A stretch of DNA of 64,000 nt from Chromobacterium haemolyticum DSM 19808. GTDB taxonomy: Bacteria; Pseudomonadota; Gammaproteobacteria; Burkholderiales; Chromobacteriaceae. The position numbers were made by a program, and so were the translations under genes. The stretch lies in contig NZ_JONK01000012.1 of NCBI RefSeq assembly GCF_000711885.1, positions 1-64,000 of the forward strand, given 5' to 3'. A model generated the notes under the pieces. It saw only the letters and a list, made by a program, of their open reading frames with translations. It was not told where the DNA came from and did not search any database. The stretch's first letter is position 1; every line of letters begins with the position of its first letter. Positions 25,931 through 35,424 of the stretch are shown here, piece by piece.

Positions 25931-26751
25931 GCTTGCAGAAAACTATAGAAAAACACCAGCTCCGGATTGCTGCGCAATTGGCGCAGTTCCCGCGTCATCG
26001 CCGCCACCAGCCCGGCGTCCACTCGTCCGGCCTCGATCAGTTGATCCGCGGCCGACAACAACAGCTCGGTCCAATAGTCCAGCACTTGCTGTCGGCGGTG
26101 CGGGTCGCGGCTATCCAGATGCCAGGTCTTGACCTGGGTTTCGACATGGCGGAAACCCAGCCGCAGCAGCATATTGCCCAGCTTGGCGCCAACGAAGGGA
26201 TCTCCTCCTACCGCCAGTTGATGATCATTGAAAGCCAGCCAGTATTGCTGCAGATGGGAGGAATAAGGCGACAGGAAGAAAGAGGCGTTCATCGCCTCGG
26301 TGGCGTAGAGCCGCGCGCCAGGCTTCAAGACTCGACGCACCTCGGCCAACACCCGCTCCGGCGACAATACATGCTCCAGCACCCAGCACAGGAAGGCGGC
26401 GTCGAAGCTGGCCGGCTGGAAGTCCAAATCCTCGGCATCCATATGCAGCAGCCGAGCACGGTCCTGCCATGGGCTGCCTTGCAGACGCTGGCGCGCCACA
26501 GCCAACTGACGCTGGCTGAAGTCGACGCCGGTCACCTCCAGATCAGGATAGCGCCGTAACAGAATCTCGGTCTGCGCACCGACGCCGCACCCTACTTCCA
26601 GCAATTGGCCGACGCCGGAGAAATCGATGTCCCGGTACACGACGGATTCTGAGAAGCGCGCCTGGCGCACCAAACGCGCCTGCTCGGTAGCGGAAAAACC
26701 ATGAATATAGGGCAGCTCGCTCGCCCCGTCGGTCAGTTGCAGTGTAGCCAT
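25915..26751 (-). CDS. Class I SAM-dependent methyltransferase
   Basis: This 278-aa soluble protein has a methyltransferase fold: motif I LLEVGCGVGAQTEIL, an acidic loop VTGVDFS, DAEDLDFQPASFD and post-III VLEHVLSPERVLAEVRRVLKPG. The C-terminal part is not assigned to a substrate class, so small molecules or quinone precursors are both possible. The ATG at 26751 was preferred because it has a GAG-rich upstream segment; an ATG at 26772 is a possible alternative. It is monocistronic, with terminators on both sides. Confidence 0.78.
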   Translation of the reverse strand: MATLQLTDGASELPYIHGFSATEQARLVRQARFSESVVYRDIDFSGVGQLLEVGCGVGAQTEILLRRYPDLEVTGVDFSQRQLAVARQRLQGSPWQDRARLLHMDAEDLDFQPASFDAAFLCWVLEHVLSPERVLAEVRRVLKPGARLYATEAMNASFFLSPYSSHLQQYWLAFNDHQLAVGGDPFVGAKLGNMLLRLGFRHVETQVKTWHLDSRDPHRRQQVLDYWTELLLSAADQLIEAGRVDAGLVAAMTRELRQLRSNPELVFFYSFLQATAVV

Positions 26752-26891
26752 GTCCATCTCGCAGAGTTGCATCAAGATGGCCCATTATATTTCCAAATAT
26801 TATTACAAATATAAATTTTATTTCTTATTTTTATATAAAAAACAAATCTAATTGGCATGCAAAAAGCATGGTTGCCAACCCGCGCGGACGC

Positions 26892-26921
26892 AAAAAAACC
26901 CGCAGCGCGCTGCGGGTTTTT
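26892..26921. terminator. Intrinsic terminator after the desaturase gene
   Basis: A perfect AAACCCGCAGC-GCGCTGCGGGTTT palindrome with A and T runs on both sides lies 16 bp beyond the desaturase stop. It works for the minus-strand desaturase and could also stop plus-strand transcription. Confidence 0.85.
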
Positions 26922-26936
26922 ATCGAATCAAACCGG

Positions 26937-28118
26937 CTAAACCATTGCGGCCTGACGCAAACTTATCGAGAAACGCTGCAAGGCGGCGATGCCCGAAGCC
27001 TCGGCGCGGGTGCACCAGTCCTGCAGCTCCTTGAGCAGTTGCTCGCGGCTCAGCGTGGAGCGCTCCCACAGGCGGGTCAGCTCCTGACGCATCGAATACA
27101 CCGTGGCCAGCACCTGGCTGTGTTCCATCAAAGCGGCCAACTGCATGCGCTCGGTTTCCGGCGTATCCTTGGCGTCCTGCTTCAACCACACTTTCATCTT
27201 GCGGCTCAGCTTGCTGCCGGAAAAGTCGGGCAGATTGATCTTGTCCAACTCGCTGCGATACACCTCCTTCAACTCACGCGCGTAACGGGAAGCGATGGCG
27301 TAGCGGTTGGAAATGATGGCCTGCAAATGTTCAAGATCCAATTGCGGACGCGAAGCGTCCTCGGCCAAGCGCGGCGCCACCTTGCGCACCTTAGCCAGAC
27401 CCAGGATTTCCAGAATGCGGATATACATCCAGCCGATGTCGAACTCGTACCATTTATACGACAGCTTGGCCGAGGTGCCGAAGGTATGGTGGTTATTGTG
27501 CAACTCTTCGCCCCCCACCAGGATGCCCCAGGGGAAGATATTGGTGGACGCGTCCTCGTTCTCGAAGTTGCGGTAGCCCCAGAAGTGGCCAATGCCGTTG
27601 ATGACGCCGGCCGCCCAGAACGGGATCCAGATCATCTGCACCGCCCAGATCGTCAGCCCAATAGGCCCGAACAACACCAGATTGATCAGCAACATCAGCA
27701 CGATGCCCTTGGCGCTGTGACGAGTGTAGACATTGCGTTCCAGCCAATCGTCCGGGGTGCCGTGGCCGAACTTGTCCATGATGGCCTGATCCTTGCAGGC
27801 GCCGCGGTACAGTTCCGCGCCCTCCCACAATACCTTCTTGATGCCCAAGACCTGCGGGCTGTGCGGGTCGTCCGCAGTCTCGCACTTGGCGTGATGCTTG
27901 CGATGGATGGCGGCCCACTGTTTGGTGACCATGCCTGTGGTCAGCCACAACCAGAAACGGAAGAAGTGGCTGGGAATGGGATGCAAATCGAGCGCGCGGT
28001 GCGCTTGGTGACGATGCAGAAAGATGGTGACCGCTGCGATGGTGACGTGGGTCAGAGCCAAAGCGACCACGATATAGCCCCACCAGGGGAGGTCAAGCAC
28101 GCCGTTTATCCAATTCAT
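26937..28118 (-). CDS. Delta-9-type fatty acid desaturase
   Basis: This 393-aa membrane di-iron desaturase introduces a double bond into acyl chains. The three histidine boxes are present: HRHQAH (near residue 35), HRKHHA (near 72) and HNNHH (near 204), between four hydrophobic spans. The C-terminal ~150 residues, rich in charged helices, exceed the minimal desaturase, as in bacterial DesA/DesC types. It lies alone between terminators and probably adjusts membrane fluidity. Whether the substrate is acyl-CoA or lipid is not visible. Confidence 0.88.
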   Translation of the reverse strand: MNWINGVLDLPWWGYIVVALALTHVTIAAVTIFLHRHQAHRALDLHPIPSHFFRFWLWLTTGMVTKQWAAIHRKHHAKCETADDPHSPQVLGIKKVLWEGAELYRGACKDQAIMDKFGHGTPDDWLERNVYTRHSAKGIVLMLLINLVLFGPIGLTIWAVQMIWIPFWAAGVINGIGHFWGYRNFENEDASTNIFPWGILVGGEELHNNHHTFGTSAKLSYKWYEFDIGWMYIRILEILGLAKVRKVAPRLAEDASRPQLDLEHLQAIISNRYAIASRYARELKEVYRSELDKINLPDFSGSKLSRKMKVWLKQDAKDTPETERMQLAALMEHSQVLATVYSMRQELTRLWERSTLSREQLLKELQDWCTRAEASGIAALQRFSISLRQAAMV

Positions 28119-28340
28119 GTACTAATCGCGCCTCGTAAATCAAACTAGAAGAAAGACTCTATTCTATACAAGCGGTCCGCCAATGTCAGACCGTTTTGCG
28201 TTTTCGCCGATTATCCATCCGCCGCAAACGCGAGTTTGGACCCCGCCAGCGCCCTTGGGTTCACTCGCCGGCAGTAACGCAAGCGGCGGACGATGGTGTA
28301 CCATAGGGCTTCATTCCATCCTAGTTAAGAAAAAGCGCTA

Positions 28341-29945
28341 GTGTTGCCAAATCGTCGTCTGATCATTGCCGGCGCCACACTCGGTGGCCTGTTCGTTCTG
28401 TATGGAGGCGCAACCCTGTGGGCCGGCGTCAAGGCGGAGCAGACCTTGCAGGAACAGCACAAGATGCTGGCCGACCTGCCGCTGTTCAAAGTCAAATCCC
28501 ACAGCTACCAACGCGGTTGGTTCTCCTCCACGGAAACCACAGAACTGGTGTTCAACCGCCATTTGTCCGGCCCGTATGAAAACATGCTGCCCGACAATGT
28601 GAAGCCCTTGTTGAACGCCACCATCAAGTTCACCAACCACGTCAAGCACGGCCCCCTTCCCGGCATCGGCGATTTCGACTTCCGGCCCGGCCGCGCGCTG
28701 GTGCGCACGGAGTTCGCGATGAGCGACTCCACCCGCAAGACGCTGGCCAGCTTCTTCGGCGACAAGGAACCCATCACCATCTTCAACCGTCTGGGCTTCG
28801 GCGGCGGCGGCGAACTGGACGTCAAGGTTCCGGCCTTCGACTATGAGGAAGCTCTGTCCGGCGTGAAGATGAAATGGAAGGGCTTTGACCTGAAGCTCGA
28901 CTACGCAAACGGCTACAAGGAATACAAAACCGAAGCGCTGTCTCCCGGCTTCCTACTGGAAGCCGCCAGCAAAGGCACGGTCGCCTTCGACGGCGTGCGC
29001 TACGTTTCCGACATCCGTCCGGGCAGCACCGGCGTCAAGCTGGGCACCAGCGAACTGACCGTGGGCAATGTCCGGCTCAACTCCCGCGAAAGCGTGCCCT
29101 ACAGCATCAAGCTGAACGAGCTGGTCTATCTGATGACCCGCGTGCGCGTTGGGGAGTTCATCAACCCGTCCGGCGAATTCAAGCCGTCCGCGGTGACGCT
29201 GAAGGATTTCCGCTATCAAATCGTCACCAGCGAGCAGGACGACTACGTCAACACCCGCGGCAAGCTCAACTTCGCCGAGTTCAACTTCAACGACCACCGC
29301 TACGGCCCGATGCGCCTGGATATCTCGGCCAACCACCTGCACGGCCCGACGCTGGTCAAACTGGACCAGGCCATCGGCCAAATCCCGTTCGAGGGCGTAG
29401 ACCCCGCGCTGCTGCGCAAGCAATACATCGACACCATCAAGAAGAACGGCATTCCGCTGCTGCAGAACGACCCCAAGGTGGTGATCAACGAGTTCTACCT
29501 GAAAATGCCCAACGGCGAAGCCAAGCTGGAAGGCAGCCTGGGCGTCAAGGGCCTGCAGCCCGCGGACCTCAACGACGCGGCGCAGTTCATCCGGCGCTTC
29601 GAAGTGGACGCCAAGCTCAGCCTGCCGCGCCAGACGCTGGAAGACCTGGTGATCGCCCAGGCGCGCACGCTGTTCACCGTCGATCAGAGCGCCGAGGACC
29701 AGCCGAACATGAAGGAAGTGGAAGACCTGGCCAAGAACCTGCTGGACAGCCAGTTGGCGCAGTGGAAGAGCGAGCAGTACATCGTCGAGGACAAGGGCCA
29801 GATCAACACCGAGCTCAATTACGGCAGCGGCGTGCTGACCATCAATAAAAAGAAAGTGGCCCTGCCTTGGGAGGAAGCCGAGGCGGAACCCCCGCGCGAC
29901 GCCTCCCAGCCCAGCACCGACAAGAATACGGACAAAAAGAAATAA
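28341..29945 (+). CDS. DUF945 / YdgA family protein
   Basis: This 534-aa protein has an N-terminal signal anchor (about residues 7-27, IIAGATLGGLFVLYGGATLW) and a large extracytoplasmic part, the layout of YdgA-type DUF945 proteins. SYQRGWFSST and DFRPGRALVRTEF-type segments and repeated beta-rich stretches follow. The exact function is unknown; YdgA has been linked to envelope and swarming phenotypes. The start is the GTG at 28341, with only a weak purine-rich upstream segment. The C-terminus is Lys-rich (TDKNTDKKK). Confidence 0.75.
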   Translation: MLPNRRLIIAGATLGGLFVLYGGATLWAGVKAEQTLQEQHKMLADLPLFKVKSHSYQRGWFSSTETTELVFNRHLSGPYENMLPDNVKPLLNATIKFTNHVKHGPLPGIGDFDFRPGRALVRTEFAMSDSTRKTLASFFGDKEPITIFNRLGFGGGGELDVKVPAFDYEEALSGVKMKWKGFDLKLDYANGYKEYKTEALSPGFLLEAASKGTVAFDGVRYVSDIRPGSTGVKLGTSELTVGNVRLNSRESVPYSIKLNELVYLMTRVRVGEFINPSGEFKPSAVTLKDFRYQIVTSEQDDYVNTRGKLNFAEFNFNDHRYGPMRLDISANHLHGPTLVKLDQAIGQIPFEGVDPALLRKQYIDTIKKNGIPLLQNDPKVVINEFYLKMPNGEAKLEGSLGVKGLQPADLNDAAQFIRRFEVDAKLSLPRQTLEDLVIAQARTLFTVDQSAEDQPNMKEVEDLAKNLLDSQLAQWKSEQYIVEDKGQINTELNYGSGVLTINKKKVALPWEEAEAEPPRDASQPSTDKNTDKKK

Positions 29946-29964
29946 GGCGGCGGACGCCGCATGC

Positions 29965-29997
29965 AAAAAGGGCTGTCGCAAGACAGCCCTTTTTCTT
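29965..29997. terminator. Bidirectional intrinsic terminator
   Basis: AAAAAGGGCTGTC-GCAA-GACAGCCCTTTTT lies between the DUF945 gene and the convergent bacterioferritin gene. Confidence 0.88.
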
Positions 29998-30025
29998 TCC
30001 CGACCCGGTCGAAACCCGGCCGCGT

Positions 30026-30499
30026 TTAATCGTCGTGCATCTGGCTTTGCAGGTAGTTCTGCAGCCCCACGCTTTCGATCAAGCCCAGTTGCGTCTCCAG
30101 CCAGTCCACGTGCTCTTCCTCGCTCTCCAGAATGTCTTCCAGCAAGTCGCGGGTCACATAGTCCTTGGCGCTTTCACAGTAGGCAATGGCTTCGCGCAAC
30201 ACCGGCAGCGCGTCCATTTCCAGCTTCAAGTCGCATTCCAGCATTTCCTTCGGATTCTCGCCGATATGCAACTTGCCCAGATCCTGCAGATTCGGCAAAC
30301 CTTCCAGAAACAGCACGCGCTCGATCAACGCGTCGGCATGCTTCATCTCATCGATGGACTCGTGGTATTCGTGCTCGTTCAGTTTCTTCAAACCCCAGTT
30401 CTTGTACATGCGGGCATGCAAAAAGTACTGGTTGATCGCGGTCAGTTCGTTCTTGAGGATCTGGTTCAGATACTTGATAACTTTTTTATCGCCTTGCAT
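30026..30499 (-). CDS. bfr: Bacterioferritin
   Basis: This 157-aa iron-storage protein assembles as a 24-mer with heme between subunits. The ferroxidase ligands Glu18 (KNELTAINQ), Glu51 and His54 (DEMKHAD), Glu94-region residues and the late ESEEEHVDW are present. Met52 is the heme ligand. The start has GAGAGCGCG upstream. The bfd gene lies 160 bp upstream on the same strand, the usual pairing for iron release. Confidence 0.95.
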   Translation of the reverse strand: MQGDKKVIKYLNQILKNELTAINQYFLHARMYKNWGLKKLNEHEYHESIDEMKHADALIERVLFLEGLPNLQDLGKLHIGENPKEMLECDLKLEMDALPVLREAIAYCESAKDYVTRDLLEDILESEEEHVDWLETQLGLIESVGLQNYLQSQMHDD

Positions 30500-30661
30500 C
30501 GCGCTCTCCGGGAAGAAATGATTCTTCCATTATGACATAGCGCGAGCCAGTCTCAAGTTATCACAAGCAAAATAAAGGACTACGCGCCGCGGGGTGCGGT
30601 GCGTGGGAGATTTGCAGTTCGCTCGGCCTTGGCCGAGACTAGCAACAGGCGAGGTCAGGAG

Positions 30662-30862
30662 TTAGGCGGCGCTGCGAGCGGTCGAAGCCGGTCCAAGCGC
30701 GTGGACAGCCTCCTTGCGAAGTTGGTTAGCCATGCAGGCGCATTTGCCGCACTCTGTCGCCACCCCGAGCTCGCGGCTCAGATCGCACATGCGGGTTGCC
30801 CCATTGTGCACCGCTTCGCGGATTTGCTTGTCAGTCACAGCGTGGCAGAGGCAAACGTACAT
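30662..30862 (-). CDS. bfd: Bacterioferritin-associated ferredoxin
   Basis: This 66-aa [2Fe-2S] protein delivers electrons to Bfr to mobilise stored iron. The four cysteines follow the Bfd pattern: CLC at residues 4-6 and CGKC at 38-41 (TECGKCACM). The fold signature YVCLCHAVTDKQIREAV is intact. The C-terminus has a short Ala-rich tail. Fur-like sites occur about 50-95 bp upstream, consistent with induction under iron starvation. Confidence 0.92.
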   Translation of the reverse strand: MYVCLCHAVTDKQIREAVHNGATRMCDLSRELGVATECGKCACMANQLRKEAVHALGPASTARSAA

Positions 30863-30904
30863 GGCAGTTCCGGTGGTGAGTTAACTCGGGATTGAGTTAA
30901 AGTA

Positions 30905-30955
30905 ATCGAGAATCGTTATCAAGAATATAGATTCAAACAAGAATCATTGTCAACA
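30905..30955 (-). promoter_or_regulatory. Fur-box-like sites upstream of bfd
   Basis: Two AT-rich matches lie between bfd and nudJ: GAGAATCGTTATCAAG at 30909-30924 and AAGAATCATTGTCAAC at 30940-30955. Both resemble half of the Fur consensus (GATAATGATAATCATTATC). They could also act on the divergent nudJ gene. Confidence 0.5.
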
Positions 30956-30969
30956 AGAAAGCGCAGACC

Positions 30970-31422
30970 ATGACGCAGTGGAAACCAAATGCGACAGTTG
31001 CGGCAGTCATTGAGCTGGATGGGCGCTACCTGATGGTGGAAGAGGTGACCAGCGATGGCATTTGTTTCAACCAGCCCGCCGGCCACCTGGAATACGGCGA
31101 AACACTGGAAGACGCGGTAAAGCGCGAAGTTTTGGAAGAAACCGGCTGGCACTTCCGGCCCTTGGGGCTGGTGGGCATTTATCTGGTGGACCGCCCCAAC
31201 AGCGACATCACCTATCTGCGTTTCGCCTTCTACGGCCACCCCTTGCGCCGCGAGGACTACCCGCGGCTGGACGAGGGCATCCTGTCCGCGCAATGGCTGA
31301 GCCACGATGACATCGTCGCGTTGCGCCCCCGGCATCGCAGCCCCGTGGTGCAGCAATGCCTGGACGATTACCGCGCCGGCAAGCGCCACCCCCTGTCGCT
31401 CATCCACCACCTCGACCGCTAG
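30970..31422 (+). CDS. nudJ: Nudix hydrolase NudJ family
   Basis: This 150-aa phosphatase belongs to the NudJ (YmfB) family, which hydrolyses thiamin pyrophosphates and nucleotides. The Nudix box runs from GHLEYGE to REVLEETGW (about residues 38-60) with all key Glu residues. FNQPAGH and YLRFAFYG agree with the family. In E. coli nudJ also precedes mnmA, and here mnmA lies one gene downstream on the same strand. Confidence 0.9.
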   Translation: MTQWKPNATVAAVIELDGRYLMVEEVTSDGICFNQPAGHLEYGETLEDAVKREVLEETGWHFRPLGLVGIYLVDRPNSDITYLRFAFYGHPLRREDYPRLDEGILSAQWLSHDDIVALRPRHRSPVVQQCLDDYRAGKRHPLSLIHHLDR

Positions 31423-31453
31423 CGGGCGCCTTAGCCCGCAGCCCGGAGTCTGC

Positions 31454-32002
31454 ATGTCCTTGAGATCATTGCCTTTCCTATTGGCTATGCTGGCCTGGTT
31501 TCCATGGGCCGCGCAAGCCAGCGCCATCAATATCTGCTACCATTACGGCTGTTCCAGACATGCCTACGTAGACATCTCCGCCGAGGCCGACGCCTGGCTC
31601 GCCGCTCGCCTGTCCGAGGCCAACAGCCCGGAAACCGAACGTTCCGCCGTCGGCGCCGCGGTCACCGCGCTCTATCACATCGCCGCGCGCACGCTGCCCA
31701 TCTGGCAGGACAAGGGCGGCAATTTCCGCGACGGACCCGCCGAAGGCCGCATGGACTGCGTGGACCACAGCAGCAATGTCACCACTTTCCTCACTTATCT
31801 GCAGGATCACGGCTGGCTGCAATACCACACGGTGGGCAAACCGGCCTGGCGCGCGCCGCGCCTGCTCGATCTGCATTACACCGCGGTGCTGCGCGACATG
31901 CTTTCCGGCCAGGACTGGGCAGTGGACAGCTGGTTCAAGGACTTTGGGCAAGCCCCGGTGGTGCTTGCCCTTGATATTTGGATGGAAGGATATTCCCCGT
32001 GA
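31454..32002 (+). CDS. Secreted hypothetical protein
   Basis: This 182-aa protein has a clear signal peptide ([24 protein letters not shown]). The mature part begins [11 protein letters not shown] and contains [11 protein letters not shown] and GWLQYHTVG; several cysteines and histidines suggest a periplasmic fold, but I do not recognise the family. The ATG at 31454 has a GGAG Shine-Dalgarno. The stop codon overlaps the GTG start of mnmA (GTGA), so the genes are co-translated. Confidence 0.75.
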   Translation: MSLRSLPFLLAMLAWFPWAAQASAINICYHYGCSRHAYVDISAEADAWLAARLSEANSPETERSAVGAAVTALYHIAARTLPIWQDKGGNFRDGPAEGRMDCVDHSSNVTTFLTYLQDHGWLQYHTVGKPAWRAPRLLDLHYTAVLRDMLSGQDWAVDSWFKDFGQAPVVLALDIWMEGYSP

Positions 32003-33075
32003 CGGGTAAGAAAAGAATTGTCGTCGGCATGTCCGGCGGCGTGGACTCCTCAGTGACCGCTTCGCTGCTGAAACAGCAAGGGCACGAGGTGATCGGCGTC
32101 TTCATGCAGAACTGGGAAGACGACAACGACGACGAATACTGCTCGATCAAACAAGATGCGCTGGACGCGATGAGCGTGGCCGACATCGTCGGCATCGACA
32201 TGGAAATCGTCAACTTCGCCAAGGAGTACAAGGACCGCGTGTTCTCCTACTTCTTGAAGGAATACTCCGCCGGCCGCACGCCCAACCCCGACGTGCTGTG
32301 CAACGCCGAAATTAAGTTCAAGGCCTTTCTAGATTATGCGATGGAGCTGGGCGCCGACTGCATCGCCACCGGCCACTATGCGCGCAAGCTGGAAAAAGAC
32401 GGCACCCACTATCTGATGAAGGCGGTGGACCACACCAAGGATCAGAGCTACTTCCTGTACCGGCTGCAACAGCATCAGTTGGCCAAGGCCATTTTCCCGC
32501 TTGGCGACATCCGCAAGACCGAGGTGCGCAAGCTGGCCGAGGAAGCCGGCCTGCCCACTGCGGCCAAGAAGGACTCCACCGGCATCTGCTTCATCGGCGA
32601 GCGGCCGTTCCGCGAATTCCTGCAGCGCTATCTGCCCACCAAGCCCGGCGAAATGATCCTTCCGGACGGCAAGGTGGTGGGCGAGCACATCGGCCTGATG
32701 TATTACACCCTGGGTCAGCGCAAGGGGCTTAACATAGGCGGCGCGCGCGACGGCACCGGCGAACCGTGGTTCGTCGCCGGCAAGGACATTCCCGGCAACA
32801 AGCTGATCGTGGTGCAAGGCCATGACCACCCGCTGCTGCTGAAGCCCACCTTGGCGATGGCTGACCTGAGCTGGACGCTGCCGGCGCCGCCGGCGGCAGG
32901 CGAATACGCCGCCAAGAACCGCTACCGCATGGCCGACGCCAACTGCAATCTATCCGCCATCGTCGACGGCCAGACCACGCTGACCTTCCGCGACAAGCAA
33001 TGGGCGGTCACCCCCGGCCAGTCCGCGGTCCTGTACGACGGCGATGTCTGCTTGGGCGGCGGCATCATCCAATAA
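31999..33075 (+). CDS. mnmA: tRNA-specific 2-thiouridylase
   Basis: MnmA thiolates U34 of tRNA-Lys, -Glu and -Gln. The PP-loop [10 protein letters not shown] is at residues 10-19. The catalytic cysteines lie in NPDVLCN and GICFIG, and GHYARK is also present. The 358-aa length is normal. The GTG at 31999 was chosen as start: it follows AAGGA, overlaps the stop of the upstream gene and aligns with the family N-terminus. The open frame begins at 31978 but needs seven extra residues. Confidence 0.95.
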   Translation: MTGKKRIVVGMSGGVDSSVTASLLKQQGHEVIGVFMQNWEDDNDDEYCSIKQDALDAMSVADIVGIDMEIVNFAKEYKDRVFSYFLKEYSAGRTPNPDVLCNAEIKFKAFLDYAMELGADCIATGHYARKLEKDGTHYLMKAVDHTKDQSYFLYRLQQHQLAKAIFPLGDIRKTEVRKLAEEAGLPTAAKKDSTGICFIGERPFREFLQRYLPTKPGEMILPDGKVVGEHIGLMYYTLGQRKGLNIGGARDGTGEPWFVAGKDIPGNKLIVVQGHDHPLLLKPTLAMADLSWTLPAPPAAGEYAAKNRYRMADANCNLSAIVDGQTTLTFRDKQWAVTPGQSAVLYDGDVCLGGGIIQ

Positions 33076-33112
33076 GAAGCGATTCAAAGTCCGCTGCGTG
33101 CCGACGGCACAA
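33076..33112 (-). repeat. Dispersed element, end fragment 7
   Basis: Directly after the mnmA TAA the sequence GAAGCGATTCAAAGTCCGCTG, then CGTGCCGACGGCAC, matches the start of the reverse-orientation element (for example copies 9 and 10). The rest is missing and a terminator follows. It is a probable remnant of a decayed copy. Confidence 0.5.
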
Positions 33113-33113
33113 T

Positions 33114-33148
33114 GAAAAAGCCCTGCGCCAAGCCGCAGGGCTTTTTTC
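33114..33148. terminator. Bidirectional intrinsic terminator
   Basis: AAAAAGCCCTGCG-CCAAGC-CGCAGGGCTTTTTTC lies between mnmA and the convergent MFS gene. Confidence 0.85.
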
Positions 33149-33156
33149 TTTCAGGC

Positions 33157-34419
33157 TCAAGGTTGCGGCAAGGGCTGCAGCCGCCTCAAGCCCAGGCTGA
33201 TCGCCAGCATCGCCGCCAGGCTGGCCGCCAGCACCGCGGCAACGCCTTGCCAACCGCCCCTCCCCCACATCAGGCCGGACAAAGACCCCACCAAGCTGGA
33301 GCCCAGATAGTAGGCGCTCAGATAAATGGCCGAGGCCAGCGCCCGCCCCTGCCGCGCCCGCAGCCCCACCCAGCTGCTGGCCACCGAATGACCGGCGAAA
33401 AAACCGAAGGTGAACAAGGCGATGCCGGCCACCAGCAGCGTCACGCGGTCGCTCAGGGTCAAGCCCAGCCCCAGCAACATGGACAGGACCATCAGCCACA
33501 GCACATTGCGCCGGCCCAGGCGGTCCGACAACTTGCCTACCCAGGCCGATGACCAGACGCCGACGATATACAGCGAAAACACCAGCCCCAACAAGCTCTG
33601 GCTCATATTGAACGGCGCGGCCAGCAGACGAAAACCCAAATAGTTGTACAAGCTGACGAAACAACCGGACAACAAAAAGGCGCTGACGAACAACCAGGGC
33701 AGTCCTGGATCGCGGAACAAGCCCTTGGCTTCCCGCCACATGCGGCCGAAATCATGCCTGCGCGGCTGGAAATGACGCGACGGGGGCAGATTGCGCCAGA
33801 ACAAGCAAGCCCCCGCCACGCCAAGCAAGGCCAGCGTCAGCAACGCCCAGCGCCAGCCTAGATGATCGGCCAGCAAGGAAGCGATGAAACGGCCGCTCAT
33901 CCCGCCCAGCGCATTGCCGGCGATATACAGGCCCATAGAGTGGCCCAGTGACTTGGCGTCCACCTCTTCGCTCAAATAGGTCATCGCCACCGCAGGCAAG
34001 CCGGCCAGAGCCACCCCGAACGCCGCGCGCAGCCACAGCAGATGCTGGAAGCTGTCCGCCAGCGCAGACAGCAACATCAGCAGCGCGCCCAGCGCCAGCG
34101 CCGCGTTCATCAAGGGGCGCCGGCCAAGGCGATCCGCCAGCAGGCCGGCGGGAATCAGGCTCAGGGCCAGACTGCCGGTGGCGAGCGACACCACGCCGCT
34201 GGAGGCGGCCGGCGACAGGGCGAACTCCTGAGCGAACATCGGCATCAGCGGCTGCGCGCCGTAAAGCATGGCGAAGGTGCAATAGCCGCCGACAAACATG
34301 GCTCGCGCGGTGGCGCGAAATTCTGGGGTGCCTGCATGCAATTTGGCCGGGGGAAAGCTGGGTTCGGACGGTGGCGGCGCAAGGGCGCGAAGGCAAGGAG
34401 ACGACGAATCGGCGGACAT
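33157..34419 (-). CDS. MFS transporter
   Basis: This 420-aa protein has about twelve membrane helices and MFS loop motifs: GLLADRLGRRPLM between helices 2 and 3 and GKLSDRLGRRNVLW between helices 8 and 9. It is of the small-molecule/drug efflux kind (Bcr/YnfM-like), but the substrate is unknown. The MFS gene is divergent from a LysR regulator gene 102 bp away, a common arrangement in which the LysR protein controls the exporter. Confidence 0.85.
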   Translation of the reverse strand: MSADSSSPCLRALAPPPSEPSFPPAKLHAGTPEFRATARAMFVGGYCTFAMLYGAQPLMPMFAQEFALSPAASSGVVSLATGSLALSLIPAGLLADRLGRRPLMNAALALGALLMLLSALADSFQHLLWLRAAFGVALAGLPAVAMTYLSEEVDAKSLGHSMGLYIAGNALGGMSGRFIASLLADHLGWRWALLTLALLGVAGACLFWRNLPPSRHFQPRRHDFGRMWREAKGLFRDPGLPWLFVSAFLLSGCFVSLYNYLGFRLLAAPFNMSQSLLGLVFSLYIVGVWSSAWVGKLSDRLGRRNVLWLMVLSMLLGLGLTLSDRVTLLVAGIALFTFGFFAGHSVASSWVGLRARQGRALASAIYLSAYYLGSSLVGSLSGLMWGRGGWQGVAAVLAASLAAMLAISLGLRRLQPLPQP

Positions 34420-34498
34420 GAAAAAGCTTTCAATGCGAAATATGGCTTTGAGCTTAGTCTTGGCCGAAAGCGCAGTCCAATATATATTTAAACATCAT

Positions 34499-34519
34499 TT
34501 GATACTTTTGAAATATCAA
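34499..34519. promoter_or_regulatory. Candidate LysR-binding dyad
   Basis: TTGATA-N9-TATCAA is a perfect interrupted palindrome of T-N-A type in the intergenic region, ending two bases before the LysR start codon. It is a plausible site for autoregulation and control of the divergent MFS gene. Confidence 0.45.
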
Positions 34520-34521
34520 TC

Positions 34522-35424
34522 ATGGAACTGCGCCATCTACGCTACTTCGTTGCGGTTGCCGAGGAGCTCCACTTCACCCGCGCGGCCCAGCGCCTGCACA
34601 TTGGCCAGCCTCCGCTCAGCCAGCAGATCCAGGCCCTGGAATCCGAACTGGGCGTGCGGCTGCTGCGCCGCCACCAGCGCAAGGTGGAGCTGACCGAGGC
34701 CGGCCGCCAATTCCTGGGCCGCGCCCAACGCATTCTGGCCGACGCGGAACTGGCCGCGATGGAAGCCCGGCGTGCCGCGCGCGGCGAAATCGGAGAGTTG
34801 AGCATAGGCTTCACCTCCTCTTTGCCGCTGTCCCCCATCCTTCACACCGGCTTGCACGATTATCGCCAGCGCTTTCCGGAAGTGCGGCTCAAACTGCGCG
34901 AGATGTTCACCACAGACCAATACCAAGCCTTGCAACAACGGCGACTGGACATCGGCTTCGTGCGCTTCAACGGTCTGGAGCCCATGGCGGACATCGCGAT
35001 GGTGGAATTGCAGCGGGACGCTTTGCGGGTGGTGATCAGCGCCGATCATCCGCTGGCGGGCCTGCCGGCGCTGCGGCTCGAGCAATTGCGCGGAGAGAGC
35101 CTGATCGGCTATCCCCAGGAGGCCGGCACCGGCTTGAATACGGTGCTGCGCGAACTGGCGCGCCGCCAAGGCATGGACTGGCGGCCGCGACAGGAGGCGG
35201 GCGAGGCGATCACCCAAATCGGCCTGGTGGCCGCCGGACTCGGCATCGCCATCCTGCCCTCTCCGCTGGAATGCGTGCGGCTCCCCGGCGTGCGCTATGT
35301 GCCGCTGTTGGACGAGGGCGCTTATCTGGCGATGGGCTTGGCCACCCGTCAGGACGAAGATTCGCCGCTGGTGGCCCAGTTTCTCAACTTGATGCGAGAG
35401 CGCTGGCTCAACGACCGCCGCTGA
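34522..35424 (+). CDS. LysR-type transcriptional regulator
   Basis: This 300-aa regulator has the N-terminal winged helix (MELRHLRYFVAVAEELHFTRAAQRLHIGQPPLSQQIQALE-type signature, residues 1-60) and a LysR substrate-binding domain (residues 90-290). It resembles the AlsR/BenM-like branch, so it probably senses a small organic acid or drug. It is divergent from the MFS transporter that it likely controls. The C-terminal 17 bp overlap the convergent SDR gene. Confidence 0.85.
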   Translation: MELRHLRYFVAVAEELHFTRAAQRLHIGQPPLSQQIQALESELGVRLLRRHQRKVELTEAGRQFLGRAQRILADAELAAMEARRAARGEIGELSIGFTSSLPLSPILHTGLHDYRQRFPEVRLKLREMFTTDQYQALQQRRLDIGFVRFNGLEPMADIAMVELQRDALRVVISADHPLAGLPALRLEQLRGESLIGYPQEAGTGLNTVLRELARRQGMDWRPRQEAGEAITQIGLVAAGLGIAILPSPLECVRLPGVRYVPLLDEGAYLAMGLATRQDEDSPLVAQFLNLMRERWLNDRR

